NCBI RefSeq assembly: GCF_017468685.1
Contig: NZ_JAFUHT010000077.1
Span: forward strand, 1-64,000
DNA length: 64,000 nt
From: Methanobrevibacter sp.
GTDB lineage: Archaea; Methanobacteriota; Methanobacteria; Methanobacteriales; Methanobacteriaceae
Direction: 5' to 3'
Shown: positions 46,701-55,596 of the stretch, in pieces
Numbering within the stretch: position 1 is the first letter of the stretch
Layout: every line of letters starts with the position of its first letter
The notes under the pieces: model-generated
Seen by the model: only the letters and a program-made list of their open reading frames with translations
What the model was told of the DNA's origin: nothing
Database searches by the model: none
Program-made: the position numbers and the translations under genes

Positions 46701-49700
46701 AAACACTAACGGTTACTCAATTGAAAAAGAATCTTCCGCTAGTGTAACTGCAGAAAATAACTGGTGGGGAGCAAACACACCAAATACTCCAGTAACTGTA
46801 AATAAATGGATTGTAATGACAGTATCCTCAAATGACACTAACATTGAAGTAGGAGATGAAATTACATTAACAGCTTCATTTGACAAAACCAATGATGGGG
46901 AATCATACACTGGTGACTTACCTGAAGTATTTGATGTTACTTTCACTTCAACAAGTGGAAACTTAAATGAAGTCAAAACAGTTAAAGACAAAAAGGCTGA
47001 AGTGACCTACACTGTTGATGAAAAAGATAAATATTTAACTGCTAGTTCAAATGATGCAACTCATTCACTGAAAGTTAATAAGACTTTGGATATTATTTAC
47101 GTTGGTGGCGAAAACGCTGATGATAATAATGATGGTGATGTTGATACTCCTGTAGCAACTATTGATCAAGCAATTAAATTAGCCAAAAATGGACAAATTA
47201 TCATTCGTGAAGGCAATTATAAAACCGGTGATTTAGGAATTATCTCAGATGATTTAAACATTACTGGTGAAGGTAAAGTAATCATTGATGCTGAAAACTC
47301 CAATAGAATTTTATATGTTGGTCAGGAAGCAAATGTTGTACTTAAAAACTTAATAATGATTAATGGATTTGGTGCTGATGAAAGCGGTGCACTTTTAGGA
47401 AACTCAAATAAATTAACAATCATTAACTGTACACTAGCTAACTCCAGTGCTGGTGAAAATAATGGTGGAGCAATCTATAATGTTGCATCATTGACAATTA
47501 TCAACTCCACAATTGCAAACAATACTGCTAAAGTCGGTGGAGCAATATATAGTGGTTCAGGTTTAGCAAAATCGCCTACTATTACAATTGAAAATTCAAT
47601 AATTGAAAATAATATTGCATCCGGTAATGAAGCTAACGGTGGTGGAGCAATATTTGCTCAACAAATTACAGGTATTGATGTTAAAAACACAACATTCGAA
47701 AACAATCAGGCTCAAACCACAGCCAGTGGTGGAGCAATCTTTGTTTCATTATCAGACGCCAATATCAATATTGAAAATTCAAGATTCATTAAAAACCATG
47801 CTAATTCCAAAGAGGATTATGGTGGTGGAGCAATCTACATGGCAGGTACTTCAAATTATGAAAGAAAAGGTTCATTAACCATTTCCAACACTTTATTTGA
47901 GGAAAACACTGCTGATACAAATGGTGGTGCAGTCTATGTTAGAGCAACCAACCTTAAAATCTCAAGTTCAGTTTTAATTAACAATTCTGATGAAAACGGT
48001 TATGCAATTTATGGTTACGGTACAGAACAAATTAACCCTTCAGTTAATGTAAACACCAACTGGTGGGGTACTAATGAAGGTCCTGAGTCAGCTGTAGGAG
48101 GATACAGATTCACTCCTTCTGTTTCAACATGGGCAGTATTGACTGTTTCCAATTCTTCTGAAATTAAAGTGGGAGAAACTGTAACTTTAACTGCTACAAT
48201 AAACACTTTAAATGATGGATCTACATTAGCAAATCCAATAAATATTGAAACACCAATTACAATTACCACTAACTTAGGTCCGATTAATGGTGTTTTAACA
48301 AATGGTGAGTTTACCTATGATTATACTGTTCCTGAAGGATTGAAATTCATTTCTGCATCAGTTGATGATGAAGATGAAGTATTGTTTGTTATAACAACAT
48401 CTACAACTGTAGCAATTGAAAATATTACTGCAAATAAAGGTGACAGGGTAGAATACACAATAAAAGTAACTTCCAGTGATGGTACCATTATCAATAAGGG
48501 TAATGTTGAATTATACTTTGATGATGATTTAGTTAAAATTATTGATGTAATTAATGGTGAAGCAAAAGACACCATTACAATTGCAAAAGACATTGGTGAA
48601 TCTGTAATTACCGCTATATATATAGATGGCAGTGAGGAATATGGTGAAAGCAGTGGCACTGCAGCTTTAAATGTTACCGGCAACAATGATATTGTTACAC
48701 CTGAAACATTTAGTAATTTCTTTGATGAAAACGGTGTTTTAAGATATGATGTGCCATTTGATGAATTAATATTCAAAGGTGAGTTTAAAAACTTAAGAAT
48801 TGTATTGGACGATTCCATTTCAATTAAAGGTGATGGTGCGATATTCAACAATACTTCAGTTGCAATTACTGCATATGATGTTAAAGTTAAAGGTATTAAA
48901 TTCATTGCTGATGAAGAATTTATTGGCAATGACAATTCATTAATATACATCGGAGCAGGCAATGCTGTTGTTGAAGATAATGAAATTATCTACAATGCTC
49001 CTGATAATGTAGAAAGTTATGTCATTAGAATTGATGTGGCAAGTGATGTAAAAATCACCGGTAACAATATTACCTACACTGCTAAATCCAATGGTGATGT
49101 TAAAACTATGGCAATTAATGCAGATGAAGCAGATAACTTAATATTTGAAGACAACAAGTTAAATGCTAACATTTCATCTGTTCCAAATGGTTTTGTTCAA
49201 GATAATATGATATATTACTCTGTTGGTGTATTCATTAAAGACAGTGATGAAGTATCTGTTAATAAAAACGACATAACAGTGAATTATAATGGATTTGTTG
49301 GTAGTTTTGATTCAATTTATGGTGTTTATGTTGACGGATGTGATGATTCAAAAGTCACTGATAATGAAATTAATGTAAATGGTCATGAATATGCATATGG
49401 ATTAATAACTAATGATTGTGATAATATAATCATTTCAGGAAACACTATTAATGCAATTTCAGAAGGTAATTATGCTGATGGTGTACAGGTAGCAGGTTCT
49501 TCAACTGGAAACGTAGTGAATAACAATATTCTTGCTAAAGCAGTTAATGTGACTTATCCGGTTTACTTTGATGATTGGGGCAATGATAAAGAGGTCAACC
49601 TTACCAATAATAAAATTAAAGGTGAATCCGATACTGTATACGGTGTTTATGTTGAAGAAAACAAAACCACTATTTCAAACAATGATATAAAAGTTGATGG

Positions 49701-50580
49701 AAATCATGTATATGGTATTATAACCCATCAAACAGATGCAATCATTGATGGAAATAACATTACAGTAAATGGTAAGGATATTGGAAGTATTGTATCTCAA
49801 CAAAGTGGTGTTAATGTAAATTCAACAGGTATCGTTGCAAGTGAAGGCAGTGCCTTAATAACAAACAACAATATTGTTTCAACAAGCAATTCCACTATTG
49901 ATGCAATAAATACTAATGCAACAATTAAAGACAATGGTTTAACTGCTAACGGCACAACCGGTGAAAACACAATATCCAATATAAATTCAAATGTTGCCTC
50001 ATCTGGAAACACTGAAGCATACAAAAAACCTGCTGAAACAACTCCAACACAACCTGTAGTTAAAATCACTGCAACAAACAATGCAAAAGTGTACTATGGA
50101 AATGGATATACCATTCGTGTAACTCTGGACGGCAAATCAGTTGGAGCTGGAAAACAAGTTACTCTTAAAATAGCTGGAAAAACTTTAAAAGCTACTACAA
50201 ATGCTAATGGTTATGCTACATTTAATTTAGCTGTAAAACCTAAAGCATATACTGCTACTGTAACATATAATGGAATTTCTCAAAAATATAAAGTAACAGT
50301 TAAAAATGTTATTAAAGCTAAAAACATTAAAGTTAAAAAATCAGCTAAAAAACTTAAGATTAAAGTAACCTTAAAAGCTGGTAAAAAAGCAATTAAAGGT
50401 AAAAAAGTAATTCTTAAGATTAAAGGTAAAAAAATCAAAGCAAAAACCAATAAAAAAGGAGTTGCAACCTTTAAAATTAAAAAGAGTATACTTAAAAAAC
50501 TCAAAGCTGGTAAAAAATACAAATACACAGTAACTTATGGTAAAGATACTGTTAAAAAAACATTAAAAGTAAAAAAATAG
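43708..50580 (+). CDS. Giant adhesin-like protein with four beta-helix modules
   Basis: A 2290-residue secreted protein, the largest in the window. ATG 43708 follows GTGATTGA, GTGA plus four bases. Signal peptide ends NGVSA. It has four successive beta-helix modules, each ending in an aromatic N-[YW]-W-G turn (Trp374, 582, 1019, 1452); the last three are followed by an Ig-like domain. Three modules open with a cap of the type IYV...DGD...PV.TIDQAI.LA. A further helix-like region (residues ~1680-2150) consists of repeats like IYGVYVDGCDDSKVTDNEI, resembling NosD-type parallel beta-helix. It ends with an Ig-like domain (TIRVTLDGKSVGAG) and a basic domain. No peptidase. An adhesin or carbohydrate-binding role is inferred from fold only. 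Confidence 0.85.
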   Translation: MNTDKKIFICALLALMILLCINGVSAQDTIDKNLTESDTGEGVIGDDSSLEALEVSDSGEKLGAERTVNNYNELVTACTEAADGDTIILNDGTYEFPESSGSIYLTSSTGSGNYAKSLTFKGQTKNGVTIISHGDYAIFQATDNYNLKLQNLNFKDITVSGSSVVFTSSSANLNIVDCNFENCKLGWGTIRSSSAGANTISGVNILNCEQTANKAAATALTFTRASTVNVEKVLIDSPKYSLTGATAKGVIYLSNNNVKATFDDLTIKNSAGIKTSLIYCAGKVSIRNSNILDNTVESTKIIHNAGTLTIEQTIFSNNVATGSNSVLISDVGSTSVKSNLTLNYNNIADNTVDKIYSYNDVTKVVTATANYNYWGANYDNTDAVKTATNIDQTTWVNKNGDTFVDQSGNALAESIPTPSATPAAGDIYVSSTGDDAKDGSTPDNAVQSIKHAIELAENGGNIIVIAGDYTIAETLSISKDLTIKCESGLATIKGTASQMFDNSASLSLENIKFTNDNGIIINNNAGTLTVEKCTFEVDGADVSAISVDGGNVNIQNSVLLNPTGYALTVSSTPATITANNNWWGKNDAANTNASVDSWIVMDASIDLERINPGDEVTITVSFEKTNSGSAYEGTLPEFNVTVSANNLNEIATIKNNKATVKYTVNSDDEATITSESESVKLPLKLYEAPDVIYVDWENGINTNDGDEAHPVKTIDRAIELAQKGKIVILAGTYTIDNTLEITKDLDITGEGTVIIDGNNKRFLTNRANLNITNVQFTNGFDNGGVIYNYGNLTLNRISVYLNIINSRANAAIINNNKKIVIDNSKFYQNNASYGNVYNNGGEVLINNTEFYNNGLTDDTNTLYGIGLYSRYGNAVVENTKFYQNEGMFSVINFVGKSSLDSSAVNTLTVTNCTFENNQLVRYGVIYSEKSNTNIKDSTFTNNVVKKSSTANGEGSAIYVNGEKVNVETSVFMNNNADDLGKDIYVSSGELTISDSVLLNTNGYSIEKESSASVTAENNWWGANTPNTPVTVNKWIVMTVSSNDTNIEVGDEITLTASFDKTNDGESYTGDLPEVFDVTFTSTSGNLNEVKTVKDKKAEVTYTVDEKDKYLTASSNDATHSLKVNKTLDIIYVGGENADDNNDGDVDTPVATIDQAIKLAKNGQIIIREGNYKTGDLGIISDDLNITGEGKVIIDAENSNRILYVGQEANVVLKNLIMINGFGADESGALLGNSNKLTIINCTLANSSAGENNGGAIYNVASLTIINSTIANNTAKVGGAIYSGSGLAKSPTITIENSIIENNIASGNEANGGGAIFAQQITGIDVKNTTFENNQAQTTASGGAIFVSLSDANINIENSRFIKNHANSKEDYGGGAIYMAGTSNYERKGSLTISNTLFEENTADTNGGAVYVRATNLKISSSVLINNSDENGYAIYGYGTEQINPSVNVNTNWWGTNEGPESAVGGYRFTPSVSTWAVLTVSNSSEIKVGETVTLTATINTLNDGSTLANPINIETPITITTNLGPINGVLTNGEFTYDYTVPEGLKFISASVDDEDEVLFVITTSTTVAIENITANKGDRVEYTIKVTSSDGTIINKGNVELYFDDDLVKIIDVINGEAKDTITIAKDIGESVITAIYIDGSEEYGESSGTAALNVTGNNDIVTPETFSNFFDENGVLRYDVPFDELIFKGEFKNLRIVLDDSISIKGDGAIFNNTSVAITAYDVKVKGIKFIADEEFIGNDNSLIYIGAGNAVVEDNEIIYNAPDNVESYVIRIDVASDVKITGNNITYTAKSNGDVKTMAINADEADNLIFEDNKLNANISSVPNGFVQDNMIYYSVGVFIKDSDEVSVNKNDITVNYNGFVGSFDSIYGVYVDGCDDSKVTDNEINVNGHEYAYGLITNDCDNIIISGNTINAISEGNYADGVQVAGSSTGNVVNNNILAKAVNVTYPVYFDDWGNDKEVNLTNNKIKGESDTVYGVYVEENKTTISNNDIKVDGNHVYGIITHQTDAIIDGNNITVNGKDIGSIVSQQSGVNVNSTGIVASEGSALITNNNIVSTSNSTIDAINTNATIKDNGLTANGTTGENTISNINSNVASSGNTEAYKKPAETTPTQPVVKITATNNAKVYYGNGYTIRVTLDGKSVGAGKQVTLKIAGKTLKATTNANGYATFNLAVKPKAYTATVTYNGISQKYKVTVKNVIKAKNIKVKKSAKKLKIKVTLKAGKKAIKGKKVILKIKGKKIKAKTNKKGVATFKIKKSILKKLKAGKKYKYTVTYGKDTVKKTLKVKK

Positions 50581-50615
50581 GGATTAGATAATCTCTATTT
50601 TCTTTTTTTATTTTT
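50575..50615 (+). terminator. Hairpin plus T-tract terminator containing the stop codon
   Basis: AAATAGGGATT and AATCTCTATTT (50575-50600) pair with one mismatch and are followed by TTTCTTTTTTT. The TAG stop is in the 5' arm. The next ribosome binding site follows within 5 bases. Confidence 0.65.
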
Positions 50616-50628
50616 TGGAGGAATGAAA

Positions 50629-53600
50629 TTGGCTAAATATCATAATTTAATATTCATATCATTATTACTTGTGATATTTATAATTCCGTCAACTTATGCA
50701 ATGGATAATCAAACATTGGAACTGATTGAAATTGAAGAGTCACAATCTCAAATATCAGTTACGAATGATGATGTTTTACAAGCAGATAATGATTATTATT
50801 TCAATTCATCTCTGGAAAACGATAATGGAGATGGATCATACAATAATCCATATAAATACTTAACTTCAGATAGAATTAAAGGATATTGTAATATCTATTT
50901 GTCTGATGGCGAGTATGAACTGGATAATTCAAAAACTATCGAAAAAGTTAATATAATTGGATTAAATCCCCAAAAAACTATAATTAAATATGATGGTGTT
51001 GCTTTTAATGTCAATTCCCATTTAACATTAACTAATGTTACATTAGTTGACTTATCCATTACAAACAATGGTAATTTCAATGCAACCAATGCCATTTTCA
51101 GTTATGGTTATGGCAGTAAAGCAGATGATTACGGAAATAATTATGGTGGGGCAGTATATACTACAGATTTAAATTCTAATTCTCATGTAACAATAAAAAA
51201 TTGCACATTCCTGGACAATTATGCAGTATATGTTGGAGCAATCTATATGGCTGCAGGTTATTTGGATATATCTAATTCACAATTCATTAATAATTGTGCT
51301 TATAATTTCGGTGGGGCTATTGCATGTGAAAATACTGAAAGTGTTAAAATTTCTAAATCTAAATTCATAAAAAACTATTGTATTGATGATGCCGGTGGAG
51401 CAATATATGTTAAAGCATCCCTGCTTAATGTTGAACGCAGTGATTTTATAAATGGTTCTGCAACATTTGGTGGTGCAATCACTACATTAAACAGTGAAGT
51501 TACCTTAAATTATGTGAATGCATATGATAACAGTGCTAAATGGGATGGTGGAGCAATTTATCACATGTTTGGAAAATTTTATTCAACATATGGAAACTTC
51601 AACAATAACTCTGCACGAAATGGAGGGGCAATCTTTATTGATAATTCATCTTATCTATTCATGGTTTCAAACATATTTGAAAACAATAATGCAAATGTTT
51701 CAGCAGGAGCAATATTTTCAATTTTAAACAATTTAAGGTACAGTTTATCAGTCAATACATTTAAGAATAATAATGCACCAGAATATAAGGATTATTTTGA
51801 TACAAAGAATTTAAATATTAATATAGGAACAGGTAATTATTCCATTTATACAATTGAAGATATAGAAGTCACTGATCTTCCAAGTTATTATAGTTTGGTT
51901 GATGATGGTTTTGTAACACAAGTTAAAGACCAGCAATCAAGCGGTAACTGTTGGGCATTTACAGCCATTGCAGTATTGGAATCCTGTCTTAAAAAAGCAA
52001 CAGGGCATGAATTTGATTTATCAGAAGAAAACATGAAAAACCTCATTGCATTATATTCAGATTACGGTTGGAACATGGTTACCAATGAAGGAGGCTATGA
52101 CGCTATGCCGTTTGGTTATTTTGCAAGTTGGCTAGGGCCTGTTGATGAAATGTCAGATTTATTTGATGACAAATCTGTATTGTCACCTATTTTAAATAGT
52201 ATTTTACATATTCAAAATATATTATTCTTAAAAAGAGATAATTATACTGATAATGATGCAATAAAAACTGCAATAATGAAATACGGTGCTGTTGGAACTT
52301 CAATTTACTTTGATAGTTATTATTTGAAAAATGGTACTGATTATTACACATGGGCATTATATCCGTCTAATCATGCAGTAACAATTGTCGGATGGGATGA
52401 CAATTATTCAAGAGAAAATTTCTATTTTGGAAGTTATGCTGATGGTGATGGTGCTTGGATTGTAAAAAACAGTTGGGGCGAAAGCTGGGGAGATGATGGA
52501 TACTTTTATGTATCATATTATGATGAATCCTTTGCAAAACCGGGTGTTGAAGGAATAGCTTATACTTTTATTTTAAATGACACTGTAAAATATGATAAAA
52601 ACTATCAGTATGATATTGCCGGTAAAACTGACTATCTGCATGATAATCGAAATGAGGTTTGGTATAAAAATAAGTTCACAGCAACAGATAATGAAATTTT
52701 AAAGGGTGTTTCAACATACTTTGAGAAATTAACTAACTGGACATTTAATGTATATGTTAACAACGTTTTAAAATCAACTAAAAGTGGAATTTCACAGGCA
52801 GGTTATTATACATTCCAATTAGATGATATAGTGCCGTTATATAAGGGAGATGTTTTTGAAATTGTATTTAACACTACATCTGATAAGTTATCAAGTGTTC
52901 CGATTTCTGAAATTGAATCTTTAAATAAGGCAATTTACTATCCTGGAATATCCTATGTGAGTTATGATGGTGAAAACTGGCAGGATTTATTTTACTTATC
53001 AAAAACTTATGCATTACATACTTATAAATCTCAAGTAGCATGTATTAAGGCATTTACAGTATTGGCTAACTATAATACAACTATTTCAATTAGTTTTGAT
53101 AAAAATCAGATTTCTGTAAGAATCGTTGATCAATTTAATAATACTGTTAAAACAGGCAGAATAACTATAAATATTGATAATAAGTCACAGACTTTTGATT
53201 TAAAAGAGGATAAGTTAATTATTCCATTAAGTTTAGCAGACGGCAGTTATGATGTTTTTGTTGAATATGGATGTGACAATTATAATAGTTCTTATAATCA
53301 TATGATTATTGATTATAAAAATGAAAGAATCAATCAGGAGAGTGTTAATCCAAATATTCTTCAATTAACTGCTCAATTAATAGATAATAAAGATATAGTA
53401 ATGTATTATGGTGCTAATAAAATTTATAAGGTTAAACTAACTGATAATTCTGGTAAAATTATTGTTGGTGAGGTTGTAAGAATAATTATAGGTAAAAAAA
53501 TTTATCTAGTTAAAACTGGAAATGATGGGTTTGCTAATGTAAAATTAAATAAATTTAAAATTAATAAATACACTGTAACAGCAGAATATAAGGGATTTAA

Positions 53601-53883
53601 GGTCTCAAATAAAATCACTGTTAAATCTACTTTAACTGCTAAAAACAAATCCATTAAGAAAGGTAAGGTCTTAAAATTCACTGCAAAGCTTGTCAACACC
53701 AAAGGCAAGCCAGTCAAGGGTAAAAAAATTACTTTTAAAATTAAAGGTAAAAAATACTCTGCTAAAACCAACAGGAAAGGTATTGCAACCATTAAAATCA
53801 AAAATCTAAAGGTCGGAAAGTATAAAATCCAGACCAGTTATGGAAAAGTTAAGATTAGCAATAAGATTACTGTTAAAAAGTAA
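50629..53883 (+). CDS. Adhesin-like protein with beta-helix and papain-type peptidase
   Basis: A 1084-residue secreted protein, third peptidase paralogue. I favour TTG 50629, seven bases after GGAGG; an ATG at 50623 lies one base from that site and would be poorly recognised. Signal peptide ends PSTYA. Beta-helix coils span ~75-390 (GGAIYHMFG, GGAIACENT). The C1A domain has, numbered from the ATG, Gln437, Cys443 (GNCWAF), His584 (NHAVTIVGWDD) and Asn616 (KNSWGESWG), the most papain-like Asn motif of the three. A lectin-like domain follows, one Ig-like domain, YKVKLTDNSGKIIVG and the basic C-terminus. It has fewer Ig repeats than its two paralogues, so the stalk is much shorter. Confidence 0.88.
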   Translation: MAKYHNLIFISLLLVIFIIPSTYAMDNQTLELIEIEESQSQISVTNDDVLQADNDYYFNSSLENDNGDGSYNNPYKYLTSDRIKGYCNIYLSDGEYELDNSKTIEKVNIIGLNPQKTIIKYDGVAFNVNSHLTLTNVTLVDLSITNNGNFNATNAIFSYGYGSKADDYGNNYGGAVYTTDLNSNSHVTIKNCTFLDNYAVYVGAIYMAAGYLDISNSQFINNCAYNFGGAIACENTESVKISKSKFIKNYCIDDAGGAIYVKASLLNVERSDFINGSATFGGAITTLNSEVTLNYVNAYDNSAKWDGGAIYHMFGKFYSTYGNFNNNSARNGGAIFIDNSSYLFMVSNIFENNNANVSAGAIFSILNNLRYSLSVNTFKNNNAPEYKDYFDTKNLNINIGTGNYSIYTIEDIEVTDLPSYYSLVDDGFVTQVKDQQSSGNCWAFTAIAVLESCLKKATGHEFDLSEENMKNLIALYSDYGWNMVTNEGGYDAMPFGYFASWLGPVDEMSDLFDDKSVLSPILNSILHIQNILFLKRDNYTDNDAIKTAIMKYGAVGTSIYFDSYYLKNGTDYYTWALYPSNHAVTIVGWDDNYSRENFYFGSYADGDGAWIVKNSWGESWGDDGYFYVSYYDESFAKPGVEGIAYTFILNDTVKYDKNYQYDIAGKTDYLHDNRNEVWYKNKFTATDNEILKGVSTYFEKLTNWTFNVYVNNVLKSTKSGISQAGYYTFQLDDIVPLYKGDVFEIVFNTTSDKLSSVPISEIESLNKAIYYPGISYVSYDGENWQDLFYLSKTYALHTYKSQVACIKAFTVLANYNTTISISFDKNQISVRIVDQFNNTVKTGRITINIDNKSQTFDLKEDKLIIPLSLADGSYDVFVEYGCDNYNSSYNHMIIDYKNERINQESVNPNILQLTAQLIDNKDIVMYYGANKIYKVKLTDNSGKIIVGEVVRIIIGKKIYLVKTGNDGFANVKLNKFKINKYTVTAEYKGFKVSNKITVKSTLTAKNKSIKKGKVLKFTAKLVNTKGKPVKGKKITFKIKGKKYSAKTNRKGIATIKIKNLKVGKYKIQTSYGKVKISNKITVKK

Positions 53884-53917
53884 TCGTGTATTACTATTAA
53901 TTTTTCCAATTTTTTTC
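53879..53917 (+). terminator. Hairpin plus T-tract terminator containing the stop codon
   Basis: AGTAAT and ATTACT (53879-53895) around a five-base loop, followed by two T runs. TAA (53881) lies in the 5' arm. The stem is short, so this is a weaker case. Confidence 0.55.
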
Positions 53918-54029
53918 TATTTTTTTAACATTATATATACTCATTAGCTATTGCTAACCATATTCATTCAAAAGTTTTATATACCTAAATTAATTTAATA
54001 TTTTATGATAAATCAAAATTGATGATAGA

Positions 54030-55459
54030 ATGAAAGTTACATTCCTTAACCCTCCACAAACAAATTCAAAATATAAGTTTCTAGGTGTTGTTGCACCGTC
54101 ATTAGGCATTGGTTACATGGCTGCAGTCTTAGAACAGCACGGCTATGATGTTGACGTGTTGGACGCTTCAGATTGGAGCTGACCTATGAAGAGATTGGTG
54201 ATGAGATTTTAAGGAGAAATCCTGACATTGTATCTATCAGTGCACTTACACCGACAATTGGCGTTGCCTTGGATTCAGCAGATAAAATTAAGCAAGTAAA
54301 ACCAGACACCATTGTAGTTTTGGGAGGATATCATCCGACATTTGAATTTGAAAGTGTTCTGGCCGAACCCAGCGTGGATATTGTTGTGAGAGGTGAAGGG
54401 GAATACACCTTACTTGAACTGGTTCAGACTATTGAGTCAAAGGGTGATTTGGCAAATGTCAAAGGCCTTGCTTTTCATGATGAAACAGATGGTTCATTGG
54501 TTTTAACACCTGACAGGGAAGTAATTCATGACTTGGATGAACTGCCATTCCCTGCATTCCATTTATTCCCTATGGAGAAATATAGAATTTTAAATATCAC
54601 AACTAATGTCGCAACAATCATTACAACCCGTGGTTGTCCGATGCAATGCTCATTTTGCTCATCAGCTGCACTGCATGGTCACAAATTGAGAAGAAGGTCA
54701 TATACAAATGTTGTTGATGAGGTTGAAATGCGCCTTAAAGAGCAGAACATTGACACCATTGCATTTATGGATGATACATTTACTTTAAACAAGCGTTTCG
54801 TTTATGATTTCTGCGCTGAAATCAAACGTAGAAATCTTAATTTCTGGTGGGGATGCACTTCAAGGGTTGACACATTGGATGAGGATTTGCTTCAAACTAT
54901 GAAGGATGCCGGATGCATTACAGTATTTATCGGTGTTGAAAGTGCTGACCAGCAGATGCTTGAGAAGATGAACAAAAACATCACGGTTTCAAAAACAGAG
55001 AATGCATTCAGGCTTTTAAGAAAAGTTGGCATCAGGTCAATTGCATCATGTGTTATTGGAATGCCTGAAGACACTCGTGAAAATATGGAAAAAACAATTA
55101 ATTTTGTTAAAAAACTGAATCCTAATTATGCACTTTACAGTCTGGCCACCCCATATCCGGGCACCCGCTTTTACAATGAGACATTCAAGAAAAATCTAAT
55201 CAGTATCAAGGATTGGTCAAAGTACACTCTTATTGATCCTGTTTTGGAAACAATTGACTGTTCAAGTAATGAGCTTAGGAGCATCCAGAAAAAAGCTTTT
55301 TTAAAATTCTACCTGAGGCCAAATTATCTAGCAAGACAGGTTTCTCAGGATGGTCTGATTCTTTTAAAGACTATTTTTGGTGTTGCAAGGCAAATCATTT
55401 CACGCCAAACCAACGGCAACACTGATTATAACAAAACCAATGTAAACAAAGGAAAATAA
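54030..55459 (+). pseudogene. B12-binding radical SAM protein, disrupted by a one-base deletion
   Basis: ATG 54030 opens a frame with VTFLNPPQTNSKYKFLGVVA and GIGYMAAVLEQHGYDVDVLD, the N-terminus of the cobalamin-binding domain, but it stops at 54180 (SDWS then TGA). The continuation is in another frame from about 54170 (LELTYEEIGDEILRRNPDIV). One base is missing near 54171-54173; restoring it gives 476 residues, a normal family length. The rest is complete: VVLGGYHPTF ends the B12 domain, and CPMQCSFC is the radical SAM cluster motif. Such proteins catalyse methylation or rearrangements in membrane lipid, cofactor or natural product synthesis; the substrate here is unknown. This may be a sequencing error instead of a true pseudogene. 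Confidence 0.82.
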
Positions 55460-55550
55460 ATTAGGTCTTCCTAAAATATTTATTTTTTGCAATATTAAAT
55501 TTTTATAATTAGTTTAACCTAAAAAAGCTGTTAAAATCGATTAATTTAAA
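55459..55550 (+). promoter_or_regulatory. Two tandem TTAG-N6-CTAA palindromes
   Basis: AATTAGGTCTTCCTAAAA at 55459-55476 (overlapping the preceding stop codon) and AATTAGTTTAACCTAAAA at 55507-55524, 48 bases apart. A TATA-like TTTAAATATA near 55545 follows. They precede the GNAT/zinc-ribbon gene. Confidence 0.5.
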
Positions 55551-55596
55551 TATAAGTTAATTCCAATATTCATCTAATTGAGACAGGTGAATTCAT

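Noticed and set aside
54165-54182. Programmed frameshift in the radical SAM gene
   Set aside because: No slippery site is visible at the junction and the short upstream product would be a useless piece of the B12 domain.
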